In this document: positions 34,361 through 43,537 of the stretch, piece after piece
Layout of the letters: every line of letters starts with the position of its first letter
How positions within the stretch are numbered: position 1 is the stretch's first letter
Assembly: GCF_000732325.1 (NCBI RefSeq)
Contig: NZ_BBIW01000003.1
Span: forward strand, 1-64,000
DNA length: 64,000 nucleotides
Source: Paenibacillus sp. TCA20
Lineage (GTDB): Bacteria > Bacillota > Bacilli > Paenibacillales > Paenibacillaceae
Direction of reading: 5' to 3'
Program-made: the position numbers and the translations under genes
The notes under the pieces: generated by a model
Told to the model about the DNA's origin: nothing
Database searches by the model: none
Seen by the model: the letters and a program-made list of their open reading frames with translations, nothing else

Positions 34361-37354
34361 TTGAAGGGGAGACCGCTGGCCTTATTTTGTGCTTGCTGGA
34401 TTGTAGGAAGCAGTGCAGCTCATCTATATGATGGGCTAAGACTATATGCCATTGTACTTGGTGTTATCCTGTTTCTCGGTATTTTGTTCTACTTCACAGA
34501 AATTAGAGGAATGCTGCTTACAGTTTTAATGACGAGCATCGTGCTGTCCTGTACTTATTATGAATGGAATGATCTGAAGAACGTAACTGAGCTTCCCGCC
34601 TACATGGAACAGGCTGAGGGTGAGGTACCTGGAATGACGGTTGAGCTTCAAGGTACAATTGCATCCAAAGTCGAGGTGGATGGAGACAGAGTGCAGTTTG
34701 TGCTGCTTGCGCATAAGGCAAGAGAGATTGGAGCTCTAGATCCGAATTTGCAAAGCTCTGCCGAGACGGGCACAGATGAGGGAGCAGAAGTAATAACGGA
34801 TGGGGAAGGAGCATATGGAGGAAGGAATAAAGGATCAGTTAAAAAAGAAAATGATGTGCCCACAGAAGCTGCTCCTATACTAAATGAGAAAATTCAGGTG
34901 CAGATCAGGCTGCTTGAAGAGCAGGAGCAAACCATCGCAGACGCATGGCAGCGAGGAGATACACTCACAATGACCGGCACGCTGGAAGCTCCAGGAGAGG
35001 CCCGTAATTATGGCAGCTTTGATTACAGAACGTATCTGCATACGCAACAAATTCACTGGCTTGTGAAAGCCAAAGGAATAGACAGTATAGAGCATGACCT
35101 GCTGGACACTCTCTTTGATAGACATGTCATATTACGATGGAGCGACGCAGCGCGAGAAGAACTTGGAGGCAGGATGGAGGCGATGTTCGAGGAGCCGCAT
35201 GCCGGTTATATGAAAGGGCTTGTTATCGGGATTGGGGATGAAATAGACCCGGATACCTACGGTGAATTCTCGCAGCTGGGACTTACGCACATTCTCGCCA
35301 TCTCAGGAATGCATGTCGCCATTTATGTCTCTGCACTGCTGTTTGTACTGTCCAAATGCAGACTTAGTAAGGAGACAGCACTGACGATCACCTTATTTTT
35401 AGTGCCTGTCTATGTGCTTATATCCGGTTCTTCACCTTCTGTCGTCCGGGCCGGAATCATGTCGATGATTGGATTGTATATGGCAAGAAGAGGTCTCATG
35501 AAGGATGGTCTGAACATTCTCTGTCTAACCGCTCTTATTATGCTGCTGGTGGAGCCTTACATGCTGGTGAATGTGAGCTTCCAGCTGTCGTTTCTGGTAA
35601 CAGCAGGTCTCATGATCTTCGTTCCACTGCTTACTCCGCATTTTGCCAAGTGGCCGAAGATCTTGTCCGGCACGGCGGTTGTAACCATCGCTGCACAGCT
35701 GCTGTCTTTTCCAATGACAGTCTATTATTTTAATCAGTTTTCGTTATTATCGTTTGGAGCTAATTTTCTGCTCGTAGGGTTTATCAGCTTCCTTGTACTG
35801 CCGTTAGGCACTCTTGCTCTGGCTCTCGTCTACTTGTGGGAGCCCGCGACGAAGCCGATTGTATGGATTACGGAATGGCTGAATAGTCTGACCTTCGATT
35901 TTGTCGCATGGCTGAACACCTTTGAGCAATTTGTTCTCATATGGGCAACCCCTCATTTTATGGCGGTAGCAGCTTATTACTTGGTACTATATATTATTTT
36001 CTTATTACTTAAAAAATGGAGAATCAGCAGACAGCCGTTAACGCCACGTGATGAGGATACAATTCCGCTAACGGCAGATCACATGATTCATTCAAGAGGG
36101 CAGCAGGCTGTTGGCATCATGCCAAGAAAACCAGGTGCATTCTTCCTTCGCGGCGAAACCCGGCTTCAAGGAGCGATTGATGCGCTGCAAATTTCATCAG
36201 CCTGGCCCGAGCTGGAGAGCGTGTTTGGACCACAAGGGGCAGGGTATTATGCTCGTGCTCCCTTTCATTTTTTTCACAAGGTGCTGTTGGCAGGTCTGTG
36301 TGTAATATTGTCTGCTGGGCTGTTCATTTCTTACCAAGGACCTTACCGAGCCTCCGAGGGGATTGTAGCTGTTCTTGACGTTGGGCAGGGAGACAGTATT
36401 CTCATCTCAACGCCGGCGGGCAAGCATATATTGGTGGATGGTGGAGGAACAATCCAGTTTGGAGAGCAGGAGGACTGGAAGCAGCGCCGAGATCCCTATG
36501 AGGTGGGGGAGTCACTGCTTGTACCGCTGCTGAAAAAAAGAGGGATCCAGCAGCTGGATGCAGTGATCCTAAGCCATGGCGACCATGATCATGCAGGGGG
36601 ACTACAGGCCGTGCTAGAGGATATTCCCGTTTCAACATTTATGTTCAATGGACGGATGACAGATAAAGACGCCTTTCATGAGCTGCTGCAGACAGCACTA
36701 GATAAAGGAGTTCGTCTATATGAAGCATATGATGGAATGGTATACGAGCCGGACAAGGATACGAGGCTTACCTTTATGGCTCCAGAAGCTCCCCCTGAGG
36801 AGATACATTCTGAGACAGATGACAAGAAGCCTTTGCCTGTATCAGAGGAACAGAATCATGATTCGGTTGTATTCAAGCTGGATATGGAGCATCGCTCCTT
36901 CCTATTTACTGGAGATATTGATGCAGCGGCAGAGCTGGACATATTGGATCGGCTGCGAAGACAGAGTGAACCTGGCAGTCATGAGGATACGGCTCACAAG
37001 AGGGATGCCGGAGAACATTCTATTGCTTCGTCAGAAGGTGATATGGAGGCAAAGGCACAAACGAAGCAGCAACCGCCGCCGCCGCCGCAGCTTGTGAGTC
37101 AGGTGGACGTGCTGAAAGTAGCACATCATGGGAGCAAGACCTCCACGACTGAGGAATGGCTTGCCTATTGGCAGCCGCAGCTATCTGTCATTTCTGCCGG
37201 AGTCAACAATACGTATGGGCATCCACATCCTACGGTTACAGACAGACTGGATCAATACGGCTCAGAAATTTACCGCACAGATACGATGGGAGAGGTTCAG
37301 ATCCGGGTAAGAGATGGAGTGATGGAAATACGGAGTAAGCTTGGGGAAGATTGA
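34361..37354 (+). CDS. comEC: ComEC/Rec2 DNA-uptake channel
   Basis: The 997-residue membrane protein has N-terminal helices, an OB-fold-like region with an acidic insertion (about 115-180), and the competence-domain helices with GIGDEIDPDTYGEFSQLG and HILAISGMHVAIY. The C-terminal metallo-beta-lactamase domain has LDVGQGDSILI, SHGDHDHAGG, FTGDID, and AHHGSKTST. A (P)6 run interrupts this domain. It takes single-stranded DNA into the cytosol and probably degrades the other strand. The frame extends to ATG 34310, but TTG 34361 with AAGGAGGG just upstream lies beyond the terminator loop and is preferred. Confidence 0.95.
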   Translation: MKGRPLALFCACWIVGSSAAHLYDGLRLYAIVLGVILFLGILFYFTEIRGMLLTVLMTSIVLSCTYYEWNDLKNVTELPAYMEQAEGEVPGMTVELQGTIASKVEVDGDRVQFVLLAHKAREIGALDPNLQSSAETGTDEGAEVITDGEGAYGGRNKGSVKKENDVPTEAAPILNEKIQVQIRLLEEQEQTIADAWQRGDTLTMTGTLEAPGEARNYGSFDYRTYLHTQQIHWLVKAKGIDSIEHDLLDTLFDRHVILRWSDAAREELGGRMEAMFEEPHAGYMKGLVIGIGDEIDPDTYGEFSQLGLTHILAISGMHVAIYVSALLFVLSKCRLSKETALTITLFLVPVYVLISGSSPSVVRAGIMSMIGLYMARRGLMKDGLNILCLTALIMLLVEPYMLVNVSFQLSFLVTAGLMIFVPLLTPHFAKWPKILSGTAVVTIAAQLLSFPMTVYYFNQFSLLSFGANFLLVGFISFLVLPLGTLALALVYLWEPATKPIVWITEWLNSLTFDFVAWLNTFEQFVLIWATPHFMAVAAYYLVLYIIFLLLKKWRISRQPLTPRDEDTIPLTADHMIHSRGQQAVGIMPRKPGAFFLRGETRLQGAIDALQISSAWPELESVFGPQGAGYYARAPFHFFHKVLLAGLCVILSAGLFISYQGPYRASEGIVAVLDVGQGDSILISTPAGKHILVDGGGTIQFGEQEDWKQRRDPYEVGESLLVPLLKKRGIQQLDAVILSHGDHDHAGGLQAVLEDIPVSTFMFNGRMTDKDAFHELLQTALDKGVRLYEAYDGMVYEPDKDTRLTFMAPEAPPEEIHSETDDKKPLPVSEEQNHDSVVFKLDMEHRSFLFTGDIDAAAELDILDRLRRQSEPGSHEDTAHKRDAGEHSIASSEGDMEAKAQTKQQPPPPPQLVSQVDVLKVAHHGSKTSTTEEWLAYWQPQLSVISAGVNNTYGHPHPTVTDRLDQYGSEIYRTDTMGEVQIRVRDGVMEIRSKLGED

Positions 37355-37498
37355 GCCCGAGAACGTGTCATCGTGTGAAGTAATCAGTCTGAATATAATC
37401 AAAAAACGGTAATGTAATATTAGGCAAACCGTCTGCTCTTTTCAAAAATGGTCTATTTTGCTAACATAAAATAAAAAAAGCAAAGGAATTGTGAGGAA

Positions 37499-38146
37499 AT
37501 GTCTTCCCCTACACTAGAAACAAGAGCATATCAGGAATTGCGCCGCCGAATCATATTTGCAGAGTATATGCCAGGAACCCTGCTCTCCGAGAACGACCTT
37601 GCGGAACAGCTGAGTATGAGCCGAACGCCTATTAGAGCTGCGATTTCATTATTGGTCACAGAAGGCTTTGTCGAATCTTACCGCGGACGCGGCGTGTTGG
37701 TTAAGGAAATCAGCTTCCGCGAGTATACCGAGATTCTGGAAGTCCTGATCTCTCTGCAGCTGTATGTCATTAACGCGGTAGAAAGACGTAATTTGAAATT
37801 CGATCTTCAGGAGCTGCAGAAGCACTTGGAACGGCAGCAGCAGGCTAAGGATTCTAGTGATATCCCAGGCTACTATGTGAGCTACCTGGATTTTGTGGAA
37901 ACGATGATTTACACAATCCGTAATCAGCATATGCTGGGTGTTCTCGAACAAACCAAAGGGAAATTTTTATACCGAATGATCTCCTATCGCAAGCAGTTTC
38001 CTCATCATCAGCCTTACAAATCTCTGGAATCGAATCAAAAGGCGTATGAAGCCCTTGTAAAAGGTGATTTAGATGCAGCAAGATCCGAAATTACGGGGAT
38101 CTATACAGCCACGTACGAAACGTTAATAATGAATGGAATTATATAA
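37499..38146 (+). CDS. GntR-family transcriptional regulator (FCD-like)
   Basis: The 215-residue regulator has an N-terminal winged helix (about 5-70; LSENDLAEQLSMSRTPIRAA) and an all-helical C-terminal ligand domain of the FCD type. It probably controls the phosphoesterase and ABC importer genes downstream, since it is the only regulator in that cluster. The ligand is unknown. GTGAGGAA precedes the ATG. A terminator follows. Confidence 0.9.
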   Translation: MSSPTLETRAYQELRRRIIFAEYMPGTLLSENDLAEQLSMSRTPIRAAISLLVTEGFVESYRGRGVLVKEISFREYTEILEVLISLQLYVINAVERRNLKFDLQELQKHLERQQQAKDSSDIPGYYVSYLDFVETMIYTIRNQHMLGVLEQTKGKFLYRMISYRKQFPHHQPYKSLESNQKAYEALVKGDLDAARSEITGIYTATYETLIMNGII

Positions 38147-38156
38147 TCGTCCACAG

Positions 38157-38183
38157 CGAGCCCATAAGCAGGCTCGTTTTTTT
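38157..38183 (+). terminator. Terminator of the gntR gene
   Basis: CGAGCC (38157-38162) pairs with GGCTCG (38171-38176), followed by seven T. Confidence 0.8.
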
Positions 38184-38284
38184 ATCGCTATTTTTTAACA
38201 ATAGTGGTGTATTACGTTAACACACAACTTACATACAACCTGCATACTTATGTTGAGTCGAAATATGAGAGGAGAGAATCAATA

Positions 38285-39274
38285 ATGATTACTCAAGTGA
38301 ACAGCAAGCGTAATGAAGTGTTTGTGGATGAGAGCCGAATAGAGACAAGCAAGCGCCCTTGGTTTGGACAGCTGCCGGAAGCTCTGCCAGCCCAGTATTC
38401 TTTTGCAGTGATGGGCGACCGCTGCGGGATGATGACCCCGGGTGTATTCGAGCAAGGACTTGAGCTTCTCAAAGATCTAAATCCGGAGTTTGTCTTGTTT
38501 GTGGGTGACCTGGTCGAGGGCTACTGGAAGGACGCGGACAAGGCGCGCGAGGAATGGGAATACATAGATGCCCAGATCGAGGCAACCGGCTTACCCTTCT
38601 TCCAAACGATCGGAAATCATGATTTCGGCACGCAGGCTATGGTTGATGTATGGCGTGAACGTAAGGGGCATGAATACTATGCTTTCCGTGCAGGGGACCA
38701 GCTGTTTCTTACCTTGAATACCGAAGATCCGTTTGAAGAAATGCCGGACGAAATGATTGAGCTTATCAAGCGTTCAACGGAAAAAGTGCATGCGGACCCT
38801 GAGCATACGATGGAATATATGAAGGAATTTTACGAGGAGATCACAAAAGAACTTACGCCTGAGCAGCTGCAGAGCATGGGTAAGGTAGGCATTGGCATTA
38901 GTGCTGAGCAGCTCGCCTTTTTCGAAAAGGTATTAGAGGACAACAAGGACGTGAAGCATACCTTCGTCAGCATGCATAAGCCAGGCTGGAAAGCAGACAG
39001 CGCAGAATTTGCACGTCTTGAAGCGATACTGCAAGACCGGGAATACACGGTGTTTGCCGGACATTTTCACACACTGGAGTATACCGCTGATGCGAACCGC
39101 ACGTATATTCAGCTGGGACGCACCGGAGCAGGTGCCCATGGAATCGGACGGGCTGACGACAATCTTATACTGTGGGTTACAGTGAACGAGGACCGCGTTT
39201 CATATAGAGTCATCCATTTGGATGGTGTTACCGATGTCATGGCGTACCCGCCTCAGCTGCATCATCAGGATTAA
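38285..39274 (+). CDS. Cytosolic calcineurin-like metallophosphoesterase
   Basis: The 329-residue enzyme has the metallophosphoesterase set: MGDRCG, VGDLVEGYW, GNHDFG, MHKPGW and GHFHTLEYT. No signal peptide or membrane segment is visible, so it is cytosolic. The frame could start far upstream at 38204, but ATG 38285 with GAGAGGAGAG about 10 bp away is better. It lies 44 bp before an ABC lipoprotein gene with no terminator between. It may act on a phosphorylated compound brought in by that importer, or on a downstream product; this is inferred. Confidence 0.88.
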   Translation: MITQVNSKRNEVFVDESRIETSKRPWFGQLPEALPAQYSFAVMGDRCGMMTPGVFEQGLELLKDLNPEFVLFVGDLVEGYWKDADKAREEWEYIDAQIEATGLPFFQTIGNHDFGTQAMVDVWRERKGHEYYAFRAGDQLFLTLNTEDPFEEMPDEMIELIKRSTEKVHADPEHTMEYMKEFYEEITKELTPEQLQSMGKVGIGISAEQLAFFEKVLEDNKDVKHTFVSMHKPGWKADSAEFARLEAILQDREYTVFAGHFHTLEYTADANRTYIQLGRTGAGAHGIGRADDNLILWVTVNEDRVSYRVIHLDGVTDVMAYPPQLHHQD

Positions 39275-39318
39275 TCACGAGTTCATCTATAAACCTTAGA
39301 GGGAGTGGAGAAAGTTCC

Positions 39319-40653
39319 ATGCTGCAGAAAAAAATGTGGACAGCGGGGCTGTTGTCGTTAACGATTCTGGCAACGGCTGCGTGCGGAAATTCAGCTTCGA
39401 GCGGAGATTCGGCGGGAGCTGCAACTGGAGCGGACAGCGCACAGGGTGCAAGGGAAAAAACGAAGATTACATTTTACAGCTACAACTTGGCAACCGCATC
39501 ACAAAAGGATGGAACCCAGAAGCTGATCGACGAATTTGAAGCAGCCAATCCGGATATTGATGTAGAAGGCATTCCTGTACCTTCGCCAGACATTAATGCC
39601 AAGGTCCAGGCCGATATTGCAGCCGGTTCTTCCCCGGACATAGCCCAGCTTACTTTTGACGGTCTTGATTATTTTGCAAACAATTTCGGAGTAAAGCCGC
39701 TTGAGGACATTGTTCCGGCGGACGAGCTTGCGGAGACATTCGAAGGATTCTCGCCCAATGGTCTGAAGCTCGGACAGCTGGACGGCAAGACCTACGGTCT
39801 TCCTTTTACATTTAGTACTCCTGTTTTATTCTATAATGCCAAATTGTTTGAAGAGGCAGGGCTTGATCCGGAGCAGCCGCCGGCTACATGGGCGGAAGTG
39901 AAGGAATATGCAGCCAAAATTGCCGAAGCTACAGACGCATCCGGTGTCCATATCGGCGGATCGATCGGCAACGACTGGATCGTGCAGGCCTTGATTGGAA
40001 GCAACGGTGGAAAAGTGCTCTCCGATGACCGTACCACCCTGCACTTTGATAGTCCGGAAGCGATTGGCGCCGTTGAAATGTGGCAGGACATAACTGCGAG
40101 CGGCGCCGGCAGCAAGCTGAACGACAGTGAGGTCATGGAGGCGTTCAGCCAGGGACAGGTCGGTATGTTACTGTTCACGAGTGCGCTGCAGAGTGCATTT
40201 CTCTCGGCGGCGGAAGCTGGAGGCTGGGAGCTCAAGGCGGCAGCTATGCCTTCCTTTGATAACAAACCGACGACACCAGTCAATTCGGGCAGTGCATTGT
40301 TTATTTTGTCTGACGATGAAGCCAAGCAGCAGGCTGCCTGGAAATTCCTCGAATTTGTGACCAGTGAGCGCGGCTATACCATTATTACTTCCGAGATCGG
40401 CTATCTGCCTCTTCGTCCGTCCATTGTTGAGGATGAGGAGTACTTAAAAGGCTGGGTGGAAGAGAATCCGCTGATCAAGCCTAATTTGGAGCAGCTGGAC
40501 CGCCTTACCCCATGGGTGTCTTATCCAGGACCGAATTGGTATCAGATCGAGACGATCCTGCTGGAGGCAGTGCAGAAATCTATCCAATCCAGTGATGACG
40601 TCACCACCATAATGAAAGAAGCGCAGACGCGGGCTCAATCGCTTATGCCATAA
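39319..40653 (+). CDS. ABC transporter substrate-binding lipoprotein (sugar type)
   Basis: The 444-residue lipoprotein has a signal ending in the lipobox TAAC, with Cys22 the lipidated residue. The family-1 extracellular solute-binding fold follows (KITFYSYNLATASQKDG, GKTYGLPFTFSTPVLFYN, SEIGYLPLRP). Closest in style to UgpB and maltose/oligosaccharide binding proteins. The substrate is not readable from sequence. GGAGTGGAG precedes the ATG. A strong stem-loop separates it from the permease genes. Confidence 0.92.
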   Translation: MLQKKMWTAGLLSLTILATAACGNSASSGDSAGAATGADSAQGAREKTKITFYSYNLATASQKDGTQKLIDEFEAANPDIDVEGIPVPSPDINAKVQADIAAGSSPDIAQLTFDGLDYFANNFGVKPLEDIVPADELAETFEGFSPNGLKLGQLDGKTYGLPFTFSTPVLFYNAKLFEEAGLDPEQPPATWAEVKEYAAKIAEATDASGVHIGGSIGNDWIVQALIGSNGGKVLSDDRTTLHFDSPEAIGAVEMWQDITASGAGSKLNDSEVMEAFSQGQVGMLLFTSALQSAFLSAAEAGGWELKAAAMPSFDNKPTTPVNSGSALFILSDDEAKQQAAWKFLEFVTSERGYTIITSEIGYLPLRPSIVEDEEYLKGWVEENPLIKPNLEQLDRLTPWVSYPGPNWYQIETILLEAVQKSIQSSDDVTTIMKEAQTRAQSLMP

Positions 40654-40664
40654 ATTCTGATGCA

Positions 40665-40696
40665 GAAGACAGAAGGAGTTTGCTCCTTCTGTCTTC
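40665..40696 (+). other. Intercistronic stem-loop between binding protein and permease
   Basis: A perfect 14-bp stem (40665-40678 with 40683-40696) with a TTTG loop and no T-run. Such hairpins often protect the binding-protein mRNA and reduce downstream expression. Confidence 0.7.
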
Positions 40697-40733
40697 AACA
40701 AAATCAGGGTCACTCGAAAGGAGAACCAGCATT

Positions 40734-41705
40734 GTGAATTATGATACGACGACTTCATCCGAACTGCCGGGTATAAACTCAGTGCCCAAACCGCGGGACA
40801 AGCAGCGCAAGAAGCTCGCCATCCGCTTAAGAGGAATTAAGCCTTATCTGTATCTGCTGCCGGTCCTTCTGTCCCTGGGCTTTTGGATATATAGGCCGCT
40901 CATCGAGACCTTCCAGCTCAGCTTCTATCAGTGGAATCTGCTCCCTACCTCACCAAAGGAGTATGTGGGCTGGGACAATTTCAAAAATCTTTTTACACTG
41001 CCGGAAATGGGAGCGGCGCTGACCAACACGCTCATCTATACCATTGGTGTTGTACCGTTTTCCTTGATTGTACCTTTGTTTATCGCGATTTTTACCGAAA
41101 ATATCAGCAAGCGCTCGCGTAATGTGTACCGGGCCCTCATCTTCCTGCCCATGATTATGGCTCCTGTTGCCGTATCCTCTATTTGGCGATGGATTATGCA
41201 TCCGACCAATGGCATCCTGAACCGCACGCTGCAGTATTTTGGACTCGAAGAACCGATCCACTTTTTCACCGATGAGCGGTGGGCCATTTACTCTATCATT
41301 TTTATTACTGGCTGGAAGCTTATCGGGTTCAGCACGCTTATCTTCTCTGCTGCCTTAACCGGCATTAACAAGGAATATTATGAAGCTGCCAAAATAGATC
41401 GTGCCAGCCGCTGGCAGATGATTCGTCATATTACGCTGCCGCTTCTATCACCCTCCATTCTGTTCATGGGCATGCTCAGCATCTTGTTTGCCTCCGAGTG
41501 GAGCTTCTCTTATGTCAATGTGCTCACTCAAGGCGGACCGCTGGATTCTACGACGAATATCTATTATTTACTGTGGCAATACGGCTTCCAGACATTTGCG
41601 GTAGGCTGGAGCTCTGCAGCCGCTGTCGTGCTCTTCATCGGTTTCGGGCTGATTGCTCTCGGATTCATGAAGCTGAGTAAGAAGCTGACGTTCTTTGACG
41701 ACTAG
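40734..41705 (+). CDS. ABC sugar permease, MalF type
   Basis: The 323-residue permease has six helices after a hydrophilic N-terminus and the EAA loop EYYEAAKIDRASRWQMIRHI, which contacts the ATPase. It pairs with the second permease directly downstream. The start is GTG 40734 with AAGGAG 10 bp before it; the longer open frame from 40680 overlaps the stem-loop. Confidence 0.93.
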   Translation: MNYDTTTSSELPGINSVPKPRDKQRKKLAIRLRGIKPYLYLLPVLLSLGFWIYRPLIETFQLSFYQWNLLPTSPKEYVGWDNFKNLFTLPEMGAALTNTLIYTIGVVPFSLIVPLFIAIFTENISKRSRNVYRALIFLPMIMAPVAVSSIWRWIMHPTNGILNRTLQYFGLEEPIHFFTDERWAIYSIIFITGWKLIGFSTLIFSAALTGINKEYYEAAKIDRASRWQMIRHITLPLLSPSILFMGMLSILFASEWSFSYVNVLTQGGPLDSTTNIYYLLWQYGFQTFAVGWSSAAAVVLFIGFGLIALGFMKLSKKLTFFDD

Positions 41706-41715
41706 GAGGGAAATC

Positions 41716-42537
41716 ATGAGTCTGAAAAAATGGACCTTTACCGCTTTTTTTAAGCATGCACTTCTCATCGCGCTCTGTTTCTTATCCGTATTTCCTTTGT
41801 ACTGGATGATCAATACATCACTTAAGCCCGAAGGAGAAGTGTTCTCTTCCGCACTATGGCCGACCCATTGGACACTGGACAATTATGTACAGGCTTGGAG
41901 TTCGATCCCGATGATGCGGATGATCAGTAATTCCCTGCTGGTAGCGATCGCACAGACGGTGGCTCAGGTGCTTACCAGCATTCTTGCTGCTTATGCGTTT
42001 ACCCGATGGAGTTTTCGCGGGAGTAATCTGATATATGGGTTGATTGCACTGACATGGCTTGTTCCGTTTCAAGTCATTATGATTCCAAACTATGTGGTCA
42101 TCAGTGAGATGGGCTGGAGAGATACATTGATGGGACTCATTGTACCGAATGTCGCTTCCGCTTTTGCGGTGATGCAGCTCTACAATGCCTTCAAAGCATT
42201 CCCCAAAACGCTGATAGAAGCTGCTCGTCTCGACGGAGCATCGGATTGGTCCGTGCTATGGAGAACGATATTCCCGAATTTAAAAGCCTCCATTGCTTCG
42301 ATCAGCATCCTGCTGTTTATTACCGCATGGAATGATTATTTCTGGCCGCTGCTGGTGACAAATAAAATGGAAAACTCAACCATGCAGAAGGGGCTGCAGA
42401 TGTTCATGTCTTCTGATGCAAACATGTGGGGGCCGCTGATGGCGGCAACGACGATAGCGAGCCTGCCGGTGCTTATCATTTATCTGGTGCTGCAAAGACA
42501 GATTATTGATTCGTTTGTAAAGGGCGGGTTGAGATAG
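41716..42537 (+). CDS. ABC sugar permease, MalG type
   Basis: The 273-residue permease has six helices and the EAA loop LIEAARLDGASDWSVLWRTI. ATG 41716 follows AGGAGGG. No ABC ATPase is found in the cluster, so a shared ATPase encoded elsewhere (MsmX/UgpC type) is likely, as for many Firmicute sugar importers. Confidence 0.94.
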   Translation: MSLKKWTFTAFFKHALLIALCFLSVFPLYWMINTSLKPEGEVFSSALWPTHWTLDNYVQAWSSIPMMRMISNSLLVAIAQTVAQVLTSILAAYAFTRWSFRGSNLIYGLIALTWLVPFQVIMIPNYVVISEMGWRDTLMGLIVPNVASAFAVMQLYNAFKAFPKTLIEAARLDGASDWSVLWRTIFPNLKASIASISILLFITAWNDYFWPLLVTNKMENSTMQKGLQMFMSSDANMWGPLMAATTIASLPVLIIYLVLQRQIIDSFVKGGLR

Positions 42538-42559
42538 AGGAGCTAGTCGTTAGTCTCGT

Positions 42560-42592
42560 AAATGCTGAGGACGGGAGAAGTCCAAGCATTTT
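42560..42592 (+). terminator. Hairpin after the ABC permease genes
   Basis: AAATGCT (42560-42566) pairs with AGCATTT (42585-42591), and inside it GGAC with GTCC. The T-run is short, so it may be a weak terminator. Confidence 0.5.
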
Positions 42593-42657
42593 GCCGGCTG
42601 CTTATATAATATAGAAGAGAGGGAGTGACTTTCACAAGAAAAAAGGGTGAGTGGACC

Positions 42658-43326
42658 TTGAGCGTACAGGATTTGAAAAAGAATTATGATCTTATCGTAA
42701 GTTTAGGTATTTCCTGTGCGCCTGCAATTCAGTTGAGACGGCACAATCTAAGGAGAATATCCTTGCCGCTCGACTGGATGATATCCACGAGGCTGTCCGA
42801 TGTGAACAGACTATTGCAGCATCGATATCAAGGCTTTATGGAGATGAACAATTTGCAAGTGCTGGAAGATACTCATATTATGCTGGAGGACGGAAATCCG
42901 GTATTTCATGATCGGGGAGGGCTCGTAGAGTCCTACATGATTAAGGATACTTTGTACAACATCATTTCAGTTCATGATTTTCCCCTTGTTCCTGGTCAAC
43001 ATTGGTCAGTGCTCTATCCGGAATATAAAGAGAAACTGCAAAGGCGAATTCAGCGTTTCTATGATAAACTGGCAGGCAGCTCCTCCACTTTGTTTATCCG
43101 ATGGTCCGCGAGTTATGAGGAGACTTTTCATTTACGTGCGATTTTGTCCCAGCTGACCTTAAGTGAGTTTCGCATATTGGTGTTGAATCCGGTAGAGGGA
43201 CAGTATGGCATAACTGATGCCGGTTGGAATTTGGATCGGGTCTGTTCCCTGAACGTTCCTCCCGACATGAATGCCCTGGCGACCTGGGATGAACTTCTTG
43301 CAGGAATGACAATTAGTGAAGGCTAA
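42658..43326 (+). CDS. DUF1796-family putative cysteine peptidase
   Basis: The 222-residue protein has LIVSLGISCAPAIQLRRHNL and SLPLDWMISTRLSDV near the N-terminus, as in DUF1796 proteins annotated as papain-like cysteine peptidases. The Cys in GISCAP would be the nucleophile. The frame is open to GTG 42625, but that codon abuts its purine-rich stretch. TTG 42658 with AGGGTG 8 bp upstream also matches the family N-terminus. No functional link to neighbours is visible. Confidence 0.75.
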   Translation: MSVQDLKKNYDLIVSLGISCAPAIQLRRHNLRRISLPLDWMISTRLSDVNRLLQHRYQGFMEMNNLQVLEDTHIMLEDGNPVFHDRGGLVESYMIKDTLYNIISVHDFPLVPGQHWSVLYPEYKEKLQRRIQRFYDKLAGSSSTLFIRWSASYEETFHLRAILSQLTLSEFRILVLNPVEGQYGITDAGWNLDRVCSLNVPPDMNALATWDELLAGMTISEG

Positions 43327-43384
43327 AGGGGAGAACATAACAGGTTGCCGGATCCGATTTTTTGCCAATCATTACATTAAATTT

Positions 43385-43393
43385 TGGTATAAT
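43385..43393 (+). promoter_or_regulatory. Extended -10 promoter element
   Basis: TGGTATAAT (43385-43393) with a weak TTGCCA at 43362. It probably drives the gene at 43538. Confidence 0.45.
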
Positions 43394-43537
43394 TTGAATA
43401 GCTTCATGTTCACGACGAATGGATGACGGTTTGTTTTCTGTTCGTTTTTTTATGGGGAGAACGAGCTGTCTATTAGACGGAGTAAAGGAGAGTTACATAT
43501 CGCAGCAATCAGAGACTGTATAGAAGCGGGAACACGA

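Noticed and set aside
37073-37092. Poly-proline stretch in ComEC as a frameshift
   Set aside because: The frame continues correctly into AHHGSKTS and the family C-terminus, so it is an in-frame insertion.
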